Origin: Streptomyces sp. Ru62
Lineage (GTDB): Bacteria; Actinomycetota; Actinomycetes; Streptomycetales; Streptomycetaceae
DNA length: 64,000 bases
Direction: 5' to 3'
NCBI RefSeq assembly: GCF_002920615.1
Contig: NZ_PQSU01000036.1
Span: forward strand, 1 to 64,000
Part shown: in pieces, positions 1 to 9,564 of the stretch
Position numbering within the stretch: the stretch's first letter is position 1
Layout: every line of letters starts with the position of its first letter
The notes under the pieces: generated by a model
The model's input: the letters and a program-made list of their open reading frames with translations, nothing else
What the model was told of the DNA's origin: nothing
Database searches by the model: none
Made by a program: the position numbers and the translations under genes

Positions 1-63
1 CAACCACACATCCCTTTCACGAGTCACACACCCGCAAAGCACAGGTGCGTCCCAGAGGAAACC

Positions 64-480
64 ATGCGCAACCAGTACCCGCGGCAGCCCCACCAGCCCG
101 GCTGGAACGGCCCGCAACAGCCCGGGCAGCCTCAGCCATGGGGCGGCCCGCAGCGGGGCTGGGGCGCGCCGCCGCCTCAGCCGCCGAAGGCGTGGAACCG
201 CATCCGGCCGCTCACCGCTGCCCTGCTCGGGCTCGTCGTGGGCGCGGGCCTCGTCGGCGCAGCGCGGGTCATCACCACGGTCAGCGGGTCCGACGCTCCT
301 GGAACCTTCATGCTGAAGGGAAATTCGTCCTCACCGACAGCGTGGTGGCCGACGGCGACGGAGGCTGTGCCGGCACCCGCGGCTACGACGACATCCGCGT
401 GGGCAGTCCCACGCCCAGGCACGTGACAACTCACCTCAAAGGAAGCCGAGAACGGCGAGTTCGGCGAGACCCTAGGACAG
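64..480 (+). pseudogene. Broken small exported protein with Pro/Gln-rich N-terminus
   Basis: A good start (ATG at 64 behind AGAGGAAACC) opens a Pro/Gln/Gly-rich segment followed by one membrane span (about residues 45-65). The frame then moves: near 310-330 the continuing protein-like text (KFVLTDSVVADGDGGCAG, then GYDDI) is in a different frame, and the apparent tail (QLTSKEAENGEFGETLG) reappears at 427-477 in the original frame behind a TGA. This matches a Streptomyces family of small anchored proteins that I remember only as hypothetical. The middle of the C-terminal domain is missing, so I read it as a frameshifted, internally deleted copy. Confidence 0.55.
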
Positions 481-902
481 GTGTCCTCGCACCGATCACT
501 GGGGCGCCAGTGGGATTACACCGTGGCCCACATGCGCGGGGCTCAGCACACATTCCCGTGCTGACCGCCCTGAGACCGGAACGCGACGGGCGGTGACACG
601 AATGCCAAGGCCGTTCCCGGTGTCGCGGGCCCTGCCCTGCGCCAGTGGCTGCATCGTCTCCGCTGGCGCGCCCGGCTGCAGTCGCCGAAACGCCTTGGGG
701 GCGCACTTGCCGCCAGGCGCTGCGTTCGTCGATCAGCTGCGCGGAGGCGGCGGCTCGATCTCCAGGATTCCCCAGCGCTGTTGGCCAGGGGGGCGCTTCG
801 CGTGCTGGCGAAGTACCCACGGCTCCACCGGCAAGTGGAGCCATGATCATGTAAGCATTCGCGATCGAACAACCAGAGGGCAAGTACCCCTGCCCTGATT
901 TC
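481..902. other. Stretch without a recognisable gene
   Basis: Open frames exist on both strands but none has a convincing start with ribosome site or family resemblance. Probably decayed sequence left by the broken gene upstream. Confidence 0.4.
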
Positions 903-914
903 GGAGGAGGAGAC

Positions 915-1790
915 GTGGGAAAGCGTGATGAAACGGCGCCTGATCTACTGAAGATGGGCGAAACTCATATCTTTGATTGTGGTCTCCAGCTGAGTTTCAC
1001 GAACATCCAGACGCCGGATCTGCCTGAGAAAACCCTCAAGAGGGCTGCCAAGGACAACGGCATGAGCGGATCGGTTGATTCTCTCAATTTCTTCCAGATC
1101 GATGCCGTTGTCGAGAACACCGGATCCAAGAAGTTGAAGTTCGACCTGCACTACCAGTACCACTTCGCACGCGTCGGCGATCCGGCTCGTCAGGCGACGG
1201 GACTGGATCTTCATGATGGCGCCTTGTTCGATGTGGTACTCCACCCGGGACGACGTCTTGCCGGATACTTCGTCTTCGCTTCGAAGAAGAAGTGGGGAGA
1301 CCACGTCGAACTCGACTCGAAAATCTACCTCGAGCCCGATCTCACCACACTGTCGAGTGTATGGGTAGGCAGTCTCTCCGATGCTGTCCACTCGGGCGCC
1401 GTTCCGGCCATCGCGGCTGGTGCGACGGCGTCCCCGTCGGTGAGCGTCTCTTCCGCAACGGTTGCTTCGATCGAGGCAGAGATGCGTAAGCGGGATGAGG
1501 GGAAGCGCATCGCATTGGAGAATCCCCGTCTCGCACTTGAACTCGGTATCGGTGACCCCAATCGACACGCCGGCTTCGACGATGGCGGACTCATCGACAT
1601 CAACGGTGTGGAGGCGGAGACCTTGAGCCGGGCGTTCCGCCTGTCAGCGGATGCAGCCTCTCGGATCGTCGGGGCGCGTGCGCGAGTAGGCGGGATATTT
1701 TCCAGCATCGATGAAATCGTTCTTTACGCCGAACTGAACCCGCGCGAGGAGCAGCTGCTGCGGGAGCGGGCAGTCGTCCTCCCGTGGTGA
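915..1790 (+). CDS. Hypothetical protein with N-terminal beta domain and C-terminal helix-hairpin-helix
   Basis: GTG start 915 lies behind a strong GGAGGAGGAG (903-912). The 291-residue product has no signal peptide or membrane span. Residues about 55-135 (VVENTGSKKLKFDLHYQY and on) look like the DUF4352/Ig-like beta sandwich that follows an 'additional beyond normal' motif in bacterial accessory proteins. A low-complexity Ala/Ser/Val linker follows near 165-185. The last 66 residues (LIDINGVEAETLSRAFRL, then a second helix ending SSIDEI) fit a ComEA-like helix-hairpin-helix, usually a non-specific DNA-binding unit. I do not recognise the whole architecture. No operon partner is evident, although the small membrane protein at 1938 is downstream on the same strand. 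Confidence 0.8.
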   Translation: MGKRDETAPDLLKMGETHIFDCGLQLSFTNIQTPDLPEKTLKRAAKDNGMSGSVDSLNFFQIDAVVENTGSKKLKFDLHYQYHFARVGDPARQATGLDLHDGALFDVVLHPGRRLAGYFVFASKKKWGDHVELDSKIYLEPDLTTLSSVWVGSLSDAVHSGAVPAIAAGATASPSVSVSSATVASIEAEMRKRDEGKRIALENPRLALELGIGDPNRHAGFDDGGLIDINGVEAETLSRAFRLSADAASRIVGARARVGGIFSSIDEIVLYAELNPREEQLLRERAVVLPW

Positions 1791-1937
1791 CCGGGGGCGA
1801 CCACCGGAACCATCCTTGCGGTCGTCGTCCGCGCCGACGACGCGATCCGTGTGTGGACGAGGGTGGTGCAGGATCGGCCCTCGGCCCGGGATTCCAAACT
1901 ATCGGCGCCCTGAGCACCATATAACGGGTGGTAATTC

Positions 1938-2330
1938 ATGCGATCTCTGTTCGAGCGATACCCGAAGGTGGCATGGCCTGTGCTCGCGCTGGCTGTGCTG
2001 GTCACCGCCGTGACCCTGCTCACCAGCGGCAGTGATGACGACGCAGCGGTGGCAGCAGTCCAGGCACGGGAGAAGGCATGCGGCGGTGTTCTTGACAACG
2101 TTCTCGACTTCTCGGCCGCGTATGTCAAGGGCAAGAACCAGGACGGTGACCCAGTGGTTGCGATCCCGTTCAAGAATCGGGCGGCGGGTGATCAGAGCGA
2201 GGCCCAAGTAGGCGTGCGACACGGCTCCGATGACGGGTGGGTCATCTTCGGCAGCCTGGATGACCCGTTCAACTCCGCATGCGGAGGTGGAGAGAAGGAG
2301 TTCGCGTACGAGCGGGCTCACAGCGGCTAA
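1938..2330 (+). CDS. Small membrane-anchored hypothetical protein
   Basis: 130 residues starting ATG 1938 with a modest GGGTGG upstream. A short basic N-terminus is followed by one hydrophobic segment (about 11-30), which is a signal anchor rather than a lipobox. The remaining ~95 residues are predicted outside the membrane and carry two cysteines (C48, and one in the SACGGG motif near the end). No family recognised. It is followed by a hairpin at 2355-2383 and so is probably the end of a transcription unit. Confidence 0.7.
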   Translation: MRSLFERYPKVAWPVLALAVLVTAVTLLTSGSDDDAAVAAVQAREKACGGVLDNVLDFSAAYVKGKNQDGDPVVAIPFKNRAAGDQSEAQVGVRHGSDDGWVIFGSLDDPFNSACGGGEKEFAYERAHSG

Positions 2331-2354
2331 CGGACACGCTGAGCGCCCACACGA

Positions 2355-2383
2355 GCCTCCCCGGGGCAGTCGACCGGGGAGGC
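2355..2383 (+). terminator. Probable Rho-independent terminator
   Basis: Perfect 10-bp inverted repeat GCCTCCCCGG / CCGGGGAGGC around a 9-nt loop, 25 bp after the stop of the 1938-2330 gene. There is no U-tract, as is common in Streptomyces. It can also serve the broken minus-strand gene that converges on it. Confidence 0.6.
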
Positions 2384-2419
2384 ATCCGCTCCGCAGTCCC
2401 AGCACCTGCGACCTGAAGG

Positions 2420-2978
2420 AGCGGATTGCGGATCCGTCGCCAGCGAGGGCTGCCTCGCGGGCGCTCAGCGCCTGGATCACGTCGGGGACCGGGATAGTCA
2501 AAGCCCGGAACCCAGACTCGATAGTCCGATTGGCCGGGTGGTCGGCCTTGAGTACCGCCATGCCGGTGGTGGTGATCATGCATGGGAGGGGTGACCCGAT
2601 CGAACGGCTCCGGCAGGTCGAACGTGCCGTCCACGTCGAGAGTGACGCTTCCGTTCTCCCGGAGGGTCACGTCGTCTCGACGGCATCGAAGGAGCCGAAG
2701 ACCTGGTTGCCGCGCTTCTGGCTCATACGGACCAGGGCCGGCCCGGCCTTGGCCGCGCTGGTGATGCCCTGTTCCAGGAGCCGCCGCCGTCGTGCGTCCT
2801 CGGCCTCCGGCGCCTCCGACGTGCCGCCGGACTTGGCCTCGGCCTCGGCGCGGTTCTTGGCCACCTCTCCCGAGCGGTGGACCGGTGAGTCGGTCCGATG
2901 ATGTGGGCCTCCGCCATCGGCGTTCCGGTCGATCGAGCCCCACACCGGTCCTGCCAGCTGTGATCGATGGGCAACCAT
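2420..2978 (-). pseudogene. Twice-frameshifted gene of unknown function
   Basis: Minus strand. Protein-like text runs through three frames: an Ala/Glu-rich start ending GNQVFGSFDAVE, then DVTLRENGSVTLDVDGTFDL, then MAVLKADHPANRTIESGFRA, ending SAIRSFRSQV. Joining them needs one shift near 2670 and one near 2580. The composed protein would be about 180 residues with a charged helical N-terminus. I do not recognise the family. Confidence 0.45.
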
Positions 2979-3084
2979 TTCGGCGACCTGATGGTCATGT
3001 CCGTGCCGCCTCTGTACCGGGTGGGCTTTGTCAGCTCCGCCTCAAGACGTTCCTGAGGCGCTGGAACATGGGGGACATGCCTTC

Positions 3085-3870
3085 ATGCACCGCACCATCG
3101 TGGCGGGCCTCGCCGGGGCCCTTGCCCTTTCCGCACTCACTGTTCCGGCGGCCGCCCATGCGGACGACTTCTCCGGCGACATCAGGATCACGAAGGTGGT
3201 CGTCAACGGGGGCAAGGACATCGTCCTGGGGACCACGGCCGTGAAGACGTTCACCATCGTGGTGACCGCCACGGACGACTCGGGCATCGAGGTCGGAAAG
3301 ACCTTCCCCGTCATGTGGAACAAGCCCCTGGCCAACGGGGACTACTACGGTCTCGTGATCCCGGACGACGTCGAGGGCACGTGCGTGCGCCAGAGCTTCA
3401 CCACGACCACCTGCATCTGGACGCTGAAAATGCGTCCACGCATCGATCCCCAGGACAACACCACGGCCGGGACCTGGACCGTGACCGCCACCGCCCTGGC
3501 CAACGACGGCGATTACTACACCAAGGATTCCGCTGCCAGGGCGAAGGTCCTGCGCAACTTGAAGCTGACGGTCAACGCCTCGCCGGAACCGGTGAAGAGG
3601 AACAAGACGATCACCGTCACAGGCGCCCTGACCCGCGCCGACTGGGAGACCTACAAGTACGGGGGCTACGCCAAGCAGCCCGTGAAGCTCCAGTTCAAGA
3701 AGAAGGGCACCAGCACCTTCAAGACCCTCAAGACCCTCACGACGGACAGCAAGGGCAACCTGAAAGCGACGACGAAGGCCACGGCGGACGGCTACTTCCG
3801 GTACTCCTTCGCAGGCACGTCCACCACCCCGGCGGTCACCTCCGCGGCGGACTACGTCGACATCAAGTAG
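3085..3870 (+). CDS. Secreted protein with Ig-like domain, function unknown
   Basis: The start is set at ATG 3085, 8 nt after GGGGGAC, rather than at an upstream in-frame codon (3028) that would add 19 residues ahead of the signal peptide. Residues 1-30 are a Sec signal peptide (hydrophobic core, then PAAAHA for cleavage). The 261-residue precursor has two beta-rich parts: an N-terminal half with a Cys pair, and a C-terminal half (LTVNASPEPVKRNKTITV, ending SAADYVDIK) of the bacterial Ig-like type seen repeatedly in Streptomyces exported proteins. It has no anchor, so it should be released. The gene is monocistronic here. Its role is unknown; binding or matrix function is only a guess. Confidence 0.8.
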   Translation: MHRTIVAGLAGALALSALTVPAAAHADDFSGDIRITKVVVNGGKDIVLGTTAVKTFTIVVTATDDSGIEVGKTFPVMWNKPLANGDYYGLVIPDDVEGTCVRQSFTTTTCIWTLKMRPRIDPQDNTTAGTWTVTATALANDGDYYTKDSAARAKVLRNLKLTVNASPEPVKRNKTITVTGALTRADWETYKYGGYAKQPVKLQFKKKGTSTFKTLKTLTTDSKGNLKATTKATADGYFRYSFAGTSTTPAVTSAADYVDIK

Positions 3871-4139
3871 CCCCGGCCACACTTCGACATCATCGGAGCC
3901 GCAAGACAGCCGCAAGACTGCCAACGAAAGCCGGGTACGAGCCGCACATGTCCGGGTGGGGACGGCCGCAAGCCCTCTGCCCGTCGGCTCCCGAGTGACC
4001 GCGCCGGCCACCACACCAGCGGGCGACCTCCTCGTCGCCGGCGGTGCGGGTGACCACGCGCTCCTGTCGGTGCCCGCCGACTCCGGCCCCACCCGTCCCG
4101 GGGACGGCGGGACGGCGAGGTACGCGGTCTCCGCGTACC

Positions 4140-4300
4140 TCGACGCACCAAGACCCCGACGAACTGCACGCGCTCCGTCTGAACCGCATGAACGTCGACT
4201 TCGTCCACACCGGCGAGTGCTGGGCGGCGGCCAAGAGCGGCCGGTGCCGACCGGTCCGCCGGACGCAGGCCCTCGGTGCCCTGCGGCAGAACGTCCCGCC
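4140..4300 (+). pseudogene. DUF6233-like C-terminal remnant
   Basis: Protein-like text (DPDELHALRLNRMNVDFVHT, then GECWAAAKSGRCRPV, then QALGALRQNVPPC) resembles the C-terminal half of DUF6233 proteins, which usually end in a CPHCRPD-type motif. That tail is corrupted here (CMTTRASAP). There is no start codon or ribosome site in range. Confidence 0.45.
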
Positions 4301-4329
4301 GTGTATGACAACGCGGGCCTCCGCGCCCC

Positions 4330-4515
4330 GCAGCACTGACGCTGCGCCGGGTCTTGCAGAAGGACTCGGCGTTGCTGACACGGGCGTTGCAGGGGGTGCT
4401 GGAAGTTCCGTTGCCGCGGGAGATCGCGGCGCTGAACGTGGACCTGACGGAGATCGAGCCGGTGGAACGCCGGGTGGGCACGTTGCTGTGGACGGAGACG
4501 GACCACGGCGGTGGA
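4330..4515 (+). pseudogene. N-terminal remnant of a Streptomyces hypothetical/transposase-like protein
   Basis: The text LRRVLQKDSALLTRALQGVL, then PREIAALNVDLTEIEPVERR, resembles the N-terminus of a common Streptomyces family sometimes annotated as putative transposase/Rpn-like nuclease. It dissolves after about 60 residues, so only the front is left. Confidence 0.4.
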
Positions 4516-4662
4516 GCGTCCGGCCCGTTCCCCGCCACCGGACCTGCCCGCACGAGGTCCGGCCCGAGCGCACGTCCGCGGGTGACGTACCCGCGTACAA
4601 CCTTCTCGCGCGGAGCGTGGTCGTAGGGGGGCGTAGGACGTGCAGAGAGAGGAAGTGCGGGA

Positions 4663-6339
4663 GTGCGCGAGGTCCGTTGGGGTGCGGGGATGGCCGGCGG
4701 GGTGCTGGTGCTGGCCGCCTTGGGGGTGGGCGGGGCACCTGGGACGGCTCAGGCCGACGGGGCTGGGCTGGTGGTCAAGTCGGTATTCGACCGGTACGCA
4801 CTGGAAGCGACGCCCTACGGCGAAGATGTCGGTTCTGGGAACTCCGTCACGCTGGTGAACACAGGCAGGACGAAGGTGAAGTCGTACACGCTGACCGTCG
4901 ACTACACCTCCCTCAAGGGAATCGCCGAGGTCACCCTCCCCGGGTGCGGGCAGAAGTCCGAGGGCGTCCTCAGCTGCTCGCCCGTCGACCCGCCCGCCCC
5001 GGGCAGGGAGGCGTTCCTGGGTGGGCTCGTGGCGCGGAGCCTGCGGGGGGCGAAGGCCGGCGCCACCGGCGAGATCCGGATCGGCGGCCAGGCGGACGGC
5101 GTGGCGATGACCGAGACGATCTGGACGGTGACCGTCAAGGACGTGGGTCTTGTCACGGACCGTACGACCGGGTCCGTCCAGGGCAAGGTCGAGCCGGGAG
5201 CGCTGGTGCGGCCGGGGATCGGGTACACCAACTACGGCGACAAGGCGATCGACGGCGCCTACTTCCGCATGCAGGCCGACGGTGCCTCGTTCCAGCAGGA
5301 GTTCGGCAACTGCACGTACGGCACACTGCCCGTCCGGGACATGGGCAACCAACTCACCGACGTGTCCTACGCGGCGGCCCTCTGCCACGTCGAGGACACC
5401 CTTGAGCCGGGGCAGTACTACGACCTGTACCCGGGCCCGCTGAAGATCGCCGACGACGTACGCAACGCCGCCTGGTCCGTCTCCCGGTCCAGTTCCGGGG
5501 AGTGGAAGGAACTCACCGACGTCCACGTCGGCCGCGGCCCGAAGCTCGGGCTCGTGCCGCGCCCGGCCGACGCGCCGAAGGGGACGCCACAGCGTCTTGG
5601 TGGCGTCGCCTACACCGTCGACAACACCGCGGACATCGAGGCGGTCGGGGCCTCCGTCGAGGGGCGCCCGGGCGAGACCGTGACCGCCGAGATCGGGTTC
5701 CACAACAACGGCCCCGCGCGCACGGCAACCTGGACCGGCAGCAGGCCCATCGAGGATCCCACCGTGACGACGACCTTCACCGTCCCGCCCGGCACGACCG
5801 CGGTGAAGGTGCCGGAGCGGTGCTACACGAGAGTCGGCGGCGGGCGCGCCTCCGAGCCGGGCGGCAAGGAGTACGAGTGCGTGCAGACGACGACGGACTG
5901 GCAGATCGAGAACGGCGCGCGGCTGGTGTGGTCCTTCGGGCTGCGCATCGACAAGCCGTCCGCCCTCAAGCCCGGCAAGGTCACCCTGGAGGTTCTCAGC
6001 GAGAGCGACAGCGACCCGAAGAACGACACCGCCCCTGTCACGGTGACGGTGCCGGGCGGAGGCACGGGCCCGACGACGGGCGGCAGCGGTGGTGACGCCG
6101 GCGGCGACGGGAACGGGGGCGCCTCATCGGGCTCGTCCGGCGGCACGGCATCCGGCGGGACGACATCCGGCGGCGCGTCCCAGACCGGCGGCGGTGGTGC
6201 GCAGGAGTCCTCCGCGACCGGAGGCTCCATGGCCGCCACGGGCGCCGGCACACTGCCCTGGGTCGCCGGAGCGGCGGGGCTGCTCGCCGTGGCCGTGGGC
6301 GCCGGTGTGTTCCTCGTCGCCCGGCGCCGGCGCGGCTGA
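4663..6339 (+). CDS. Cell-wall-anchored surface protein with Gly/Ser linker
   Basis: GTG 4663 follows GGAAGTGCGGGA. The 558-residue precursor starts with a signal peptide (cleavage near TAQADG). Two or three beta-rich repeats of the DUF11/CARDB kind fill about 35-470 (phrases such as VTLVNTGRTKVKSYTL and IGFHNNGPARTATWTG). A Gly/Ser/Thr-rich linker (about 470-520) leads to a sorting-like tail: MAATGAG, a hydrophobic span, then RRRRG. Class E sortases of Streptomyces recognise LAXTG, so MAATG is an imperfect match and anchoring by plain membrane insertion is the alternative. A large surface adhesin-like role is inference. Confidence 0.85.
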   Translation: MREVRWGAGMAGGVLVLAALGVGGAPGTAQADGAGLVVKSVFDRYALEATPYGEDVGSGNSVTLVNTGRTKVKSYTLTVDYTSLKGIAEVTLPGCGQKSEGVLSCSPVDPPAPGREAFLGGLVARSLRGAKAGATGEIRIGGQADGVAMTETIWTVTVKDVGLVTDRTTGSVQGKVEPGALVRPGIGYTNYGDKAIDGAYFRMQADGASFQQEFGNCTYGTLPVRDMGNQLTDVSYAAALCHVEDTLEPGQYYDLYPGPLKIADDVRNAAWSVSRSSSGEWKELTDVHVGRGPKLGLVPRPADAPKGTPQRLGGVAYTVDNTADIEAVGASVEGRPGETVTAEIGFHNNGPARTATWTGSRPIEDPTVTTTFTVPPGTTAVKVPERCYTRVGGGRASEPGGKEYECVQTTTDWQIENGARLVWSFGLRIDKPSALKPGKVTLEVLSESDSDPKNDTAPVTVTVPGGGTGPTTGGSGGDAGGDGNGGASSGSSGGTASGGTTSGGASQTGGGGAQESSATGGSMAATGAGTLPWVAGAAGLLAVAVGAGVFLVARRRRG

Positions 6340-6546
6340 CCGGAGCCAGGACGGAGCCCGGGCCGGAGGCGTCGCACGTCCCCCTTCGTCGCCGCGGGCA
6401 GCCCGCCCCGCCCCGAGCCCCTCGCTGGCCTTGTCGAGGTGATCGGGGCGGGGGGATCCCGCTTCCCGGTCTCGACCCCGTGGACCAGGTCTGAGCTGTT
6501 ACCCCTGTCGCCTGAGTATGTGGCCCGCGGTGCACCGTGTTCAGCC

Positions 6547-6880
6547 ATGGGCGGGATCATCACACCGGCCTGTCGCCGGTCGCGATCCGATGCCCGGCTC
6601 ACCGATCAGGTCGGGCCGCTGCCGATCGGCGCCTTCGGTCTGTATCCGCAGAACCCGAGGGCCCGGTTCGAAGGCGTCGTGTGGAAGTTCCGGTCCGGGG
6701 CCCAGTGGCGAGAGATGCCCGAGTGTTGCGCGCCGTGGCAGACCGTCTACGACCGGTTCCGCTGCGACCCCGACCTCTACCGCGAGCGCGACACTGTCGA
6801 ACGCGGCATCAACAAGATCAGGGCATGGCGGGGTCTCGCCACCTGCTACGACAAGGGCCCGGAACAGTACACCGACGGCA
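6547..6880 (+). pseudogene. IS5-family transposase with catalytic middle deleted
   Basis: An N-terminal transposase piece (ARFEGVVWKFRSGAQWREMP, PWQTVYDRF) is joined directly to the C-terminal piece (RERDTVERGINKIRAWRGLA, TCYDK). The RNase H-like DDE centre normally found between them is gone. The frame continues seamlessly into RHS sequence, so this is a recombination scar. Confidence 0.75.
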
Positions 6881-7430
6881 TCCCTGACGTGGCACTACCT
6901 GGGACAGCGCCCCCCTGGCCCAACGCTGACCAGCAGCAGGCCGTCGACCGCCGCTTCTTCGCCATCGTCGCCGACCTCACCGGTGCCCCCAGCGAACTCA
7001 TCACCCCCCACGGCATCCCGGCCTGGCGCGCCCGCAGCACCGCCTGGGGCGCCACCCAGTGGAACCGCGACTGCATCGCCTGCACACCCCTGCGCTACCC
7101 GGGCCAGCATTTCGACCCGGAAACCGGCCTGCACCACAACGTCAACCGCTACTACGACCCCCGCCTGGGCCGATACCTCACCCCAGACTCCCTCGGACTC
7201 GCGCCCGCCGCCCACCACTACGCCTACGTTCCCAACTCCTTCACCCTCACCGACCCCCTCGGCCTGTCCGGCTGCACCGCCGACCCCACCTGGGGCGGCA
7301 AGGTCGTATGGGTACGCGACGGACACGGCCGCCCCCAGCGAGATGCACGCCACCATCACCCAGGACATACTCGGCGAGGGCACCGACGCAAATCCCTGGA
7401 TACGTCCCCCCGGCTCGCCCTTGTCGCGGG
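6880..7430 (+). pseudogene. RHS-repeat protein C-terminal core and start of toxin tip, frameshifted
   Basis: Classic RHS core text is readable: PLRYPGQHFDPETGLHHNVN, RYYDPRLGRYLTPDSLGL, NSFTLTDPLGLSG. It is preceded in another frame by TWHYLGQRP and followed, again in another frame, by the beginning of a polymorphic toxin tip (EMHATITQDILGEGTDANPW). Full proteins are thousands of residues with long YD repeats; here only about 180 residues remain, with shifts near 6905 and 7335 and a truncated toxin. No intact immunity gene follows. Confidence 0.7.
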
Positions 7431-7713
7431 CGGCGCGGGCGGCGGCGCGGGCGCCTACGCGCTGCCAGCCCGGGCGGCTGAGCGCGTCCGGTTCGTCGTC
7501 GGGCTCGTCGGCCCGTGCCGGATGCTGTCTCCCTGTGGTCGGATCCTGTCGTGCATGGCGGTGAGCGGGCGGGGATGCCGTTCAAGGAGTGCCGTCAGTG
7601 ATGTGGAGTCCGGGCTGTACGTCACACTCCGGCTGAACGGCAGCCCGGCTGCCGGGTCGGGACCAGTCGGCACGTGGTCCGGACCCGGCAGCAGGCGAGC
7701 CGGCCGGGGCGGA

Positions 7714-8415
7714 TCAGGAGCGCGCGTGCACGATGTCCGTCACCGCTTCGGCGACGCCTGTGGCGCTCGCCGGGTTCTGCCCGGTGACCAGCCGGCCGTC
7801 GACGACGACGTGGCTCTTCCAGTGCGCGGCGCCGGTGTGCTTGGCCCCAAGTTCCTCCAGCCGGGACTGCAGGAGGAACGGCACGACGCCGTCCAGGCCG
7901 ATCTCCCGTTCCTCGCTGTCGGTGAAGGCCGCGATGCTCTTGCCCTCGACCAGCAGTGAGCCGTCCGAAAGCCGCAGCGTGGTGAGCGCGGACGGCCCGT
8001 GGCAGACCGCGGCGACCACGCCGCCGTGCTCGTAGACGGAGGCTGCCAGGCGCGACAGGTCGTTGTTGCCGGGGAAGTCCCACATGCTGCCGTGGCCGCC
8101 GACGAAGTACACAGCGTCGTAGCGTGACGGGTCGACCTCGGCCGGGGCGGGTGCCGTGTCCAGCTTGGCCTGGACGCCCGGGTCGGCGGCCCACGCCGCC
8201 TGATTGGGCTGGGTGGGGTCGCCGAAACCGTCCTCCGGCGGGCGGCCGCCGCGTACGGTGGTGAGGTCCACCTCCCAGCCCGCGTTCACAAACACCTGCC
8301 ACGGGTCGGCCGCCTCCGACACGGTGTACCCGGTGGTGTTGCCCGTGTCGCCCAGCTGACCGTGACTGGTGATCACCAGAAGGGCGCGGTGCGGTGAGGG
8401 GGATGCGGTACTCAT
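7714..8415 (-). CDS. DJ-1/PfpI superfamily protein, Hsp31-like
   Basis: 233 residues, ATG at 8415. The nucleophile elbow AVCHGPSAL carries Cys138 with the adjacent His139, and FVGGHGSMWDF (about 104-114) is the oxyanion/Glu-side loop, as in class I glutamine-amidotransferase-like Hsp31 proteins. Family members act as glyoxalase III, deglycase or stress chaperone, or have unknown activity. It is the small single-domain type, distinct from the longer HchA at 30906-31787. Cytoplasmic, apparently monocistronic, and full-length for the family. Confidence 0.85.
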   Translation of the reverse strand: MSTASPSPHRALLVITSHGQLGDTGNTTGYTVSEAADPWQVFVNAGWEVDLTTVRGGRPPEDGFGDPTQPNQAAWAADPGVQAKLDTAPAPAEVDPSRYDAVYFVGGHGSMWDFPGNNDLSRLAASVYEHGGVVAAVCHGPSALTTLRLSDGSLLVEGKSIAAFTDSEEREIGLDGVVPFLLQSRLEELGAKHTGAAHWKSHVVVDGRLVTGQNPASATGVAEAVTDIVHARS

Positions 8416-9009
8416 GCTGATTCTCTCGATCTTTCGGTGTCACCAGGTCGGCGGGTGGTCGCGGCCCCGCCGTGCCGCCGGGAGCCGGCTCCCTGGTGAT
8501 GAAAGGTAGACGCGGGAGGGCGGTTACCCGCAAGGGCCGGTACTTTCCCAGGGGATACTGTGCAGGTCAGAGGGTTACTGACTGGCTGCTCTACTGGAGC
8601 GGACGAAGACGTGGCGGCAGCGAGGGAGAGGACCGACAGCCCACGCGCATGCCACCCGCACCTCGACGCCGCGGACGCGGGACCGGGGGACCGCGTTCGA
8701 TGGTGAGCCACCCGCCGAGAGGGAACCCGTTGTGCTGGACGTAGGGAAGTCGTCGCACCGGGAGAGTTCCCCGTCACCCAGGGCGACGTGACCGAGCTGG
8801 CCCGCGAGATCGTCGGCGACGTCTCGTCCTCGCTCGGCACGTGACGCGCGGCCGGCCGGCTCCGCGCCGCAGACGGCTGTCCCCGGGGCGCGGAGGCGGC
8901 CCCCAGAGCCGACGCCGACCAACAGGGCGACGCCGGCCTGTGGGGTGCAGGTGTGTGACGTAGGTCGGGCCCGCCCGGCAACGGCACCCTCCCACCCTGC
9001 CGCCTGGAC
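8416..9009. other. Mostly empty stretch with a short possible remnant
   Basis: No gene supported. A short plus-strand text near 8757-8841 (FPVTQGDVTELAREIVGDVS, then a stop) reads like the C-terminal end of a lost protein, but I cannot name it. Confidence 0.3.
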
Positions 9010-9477
9010 TTGAGCCGACCAGGGGGCACCGGCCAGTTCCTCGGCATCAGGGCCGTGGCTCCGTCGATGCGCAGGGGCGGTGGCGGAACCATCGTCAACA
9101 TCGCCTCGACCATGGCCCATGTCAGCACGGCCTTCTACGCCCCCTGCACCGCCGGCAAGTGGGCCGTACGCGGGCTGACCAAGACGGCCGCGCTGGAGCT
9201 GGGACGGGACAACATCCGGGTCAACTCCATCCACCCCGGCGTCGTCTCCACACCGCTGATCAACGAACCCACCGTCGCAGGCCAGCCGGCCATCGCCGAC
9301 TTCTACTCACCCGATCCCTTCGCCATCCCCCGCCTCGCCGAACCCTCTGACATCACCCGCCTGTTGCTCTTCATCACCTCCCAGGACGCATCTTTCGCCA
9401 CGGGCTCGGAATTCGTCCTGGACGGGGGACTGCTGCTCGGCCCTGCACTCCAACCCGAATCCGGGATCGCCGCTTGA
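9010..9477 (+). pseudogene. C-terminal half of a short-chain dehydrogenase, catalytic Tyr replaced
   Basis: The text begins inside the SDR fold (GTGQFLGIRAVAPSMRR) and runs to a normal C-terminus (SEFVLDGGLLLGP). The Rossmann half with TGxxxGxG and NNAG is absent. The catalytic Ser strand is present (IVNIAS), but the expected YTASK reads CTAGK (TGC where TAC is expected), so the proton-donor Tyr is Cys. Loss of both coenzyme site and Tyr argues for a dead fragment. Confidence 0.7.
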
Positions 9478-9564
9478 GCCGGCATCGGAGTACGGAGTGT
9501 GCAGTCGCGGGCGCCCATCTTGTTCAAGGGAAGCGGTCTTGCCTTGCGATGATGATGACGGGCT

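Noticed and set aside
3031..5703. 890-residue open frame on the minus strand
   Set aside because: It is antisense to the secreted protein (3085-3870) and the surface protein (4663-6339), is Arg/Gly/Val-rich and has no motif. A GC-bias shadow.
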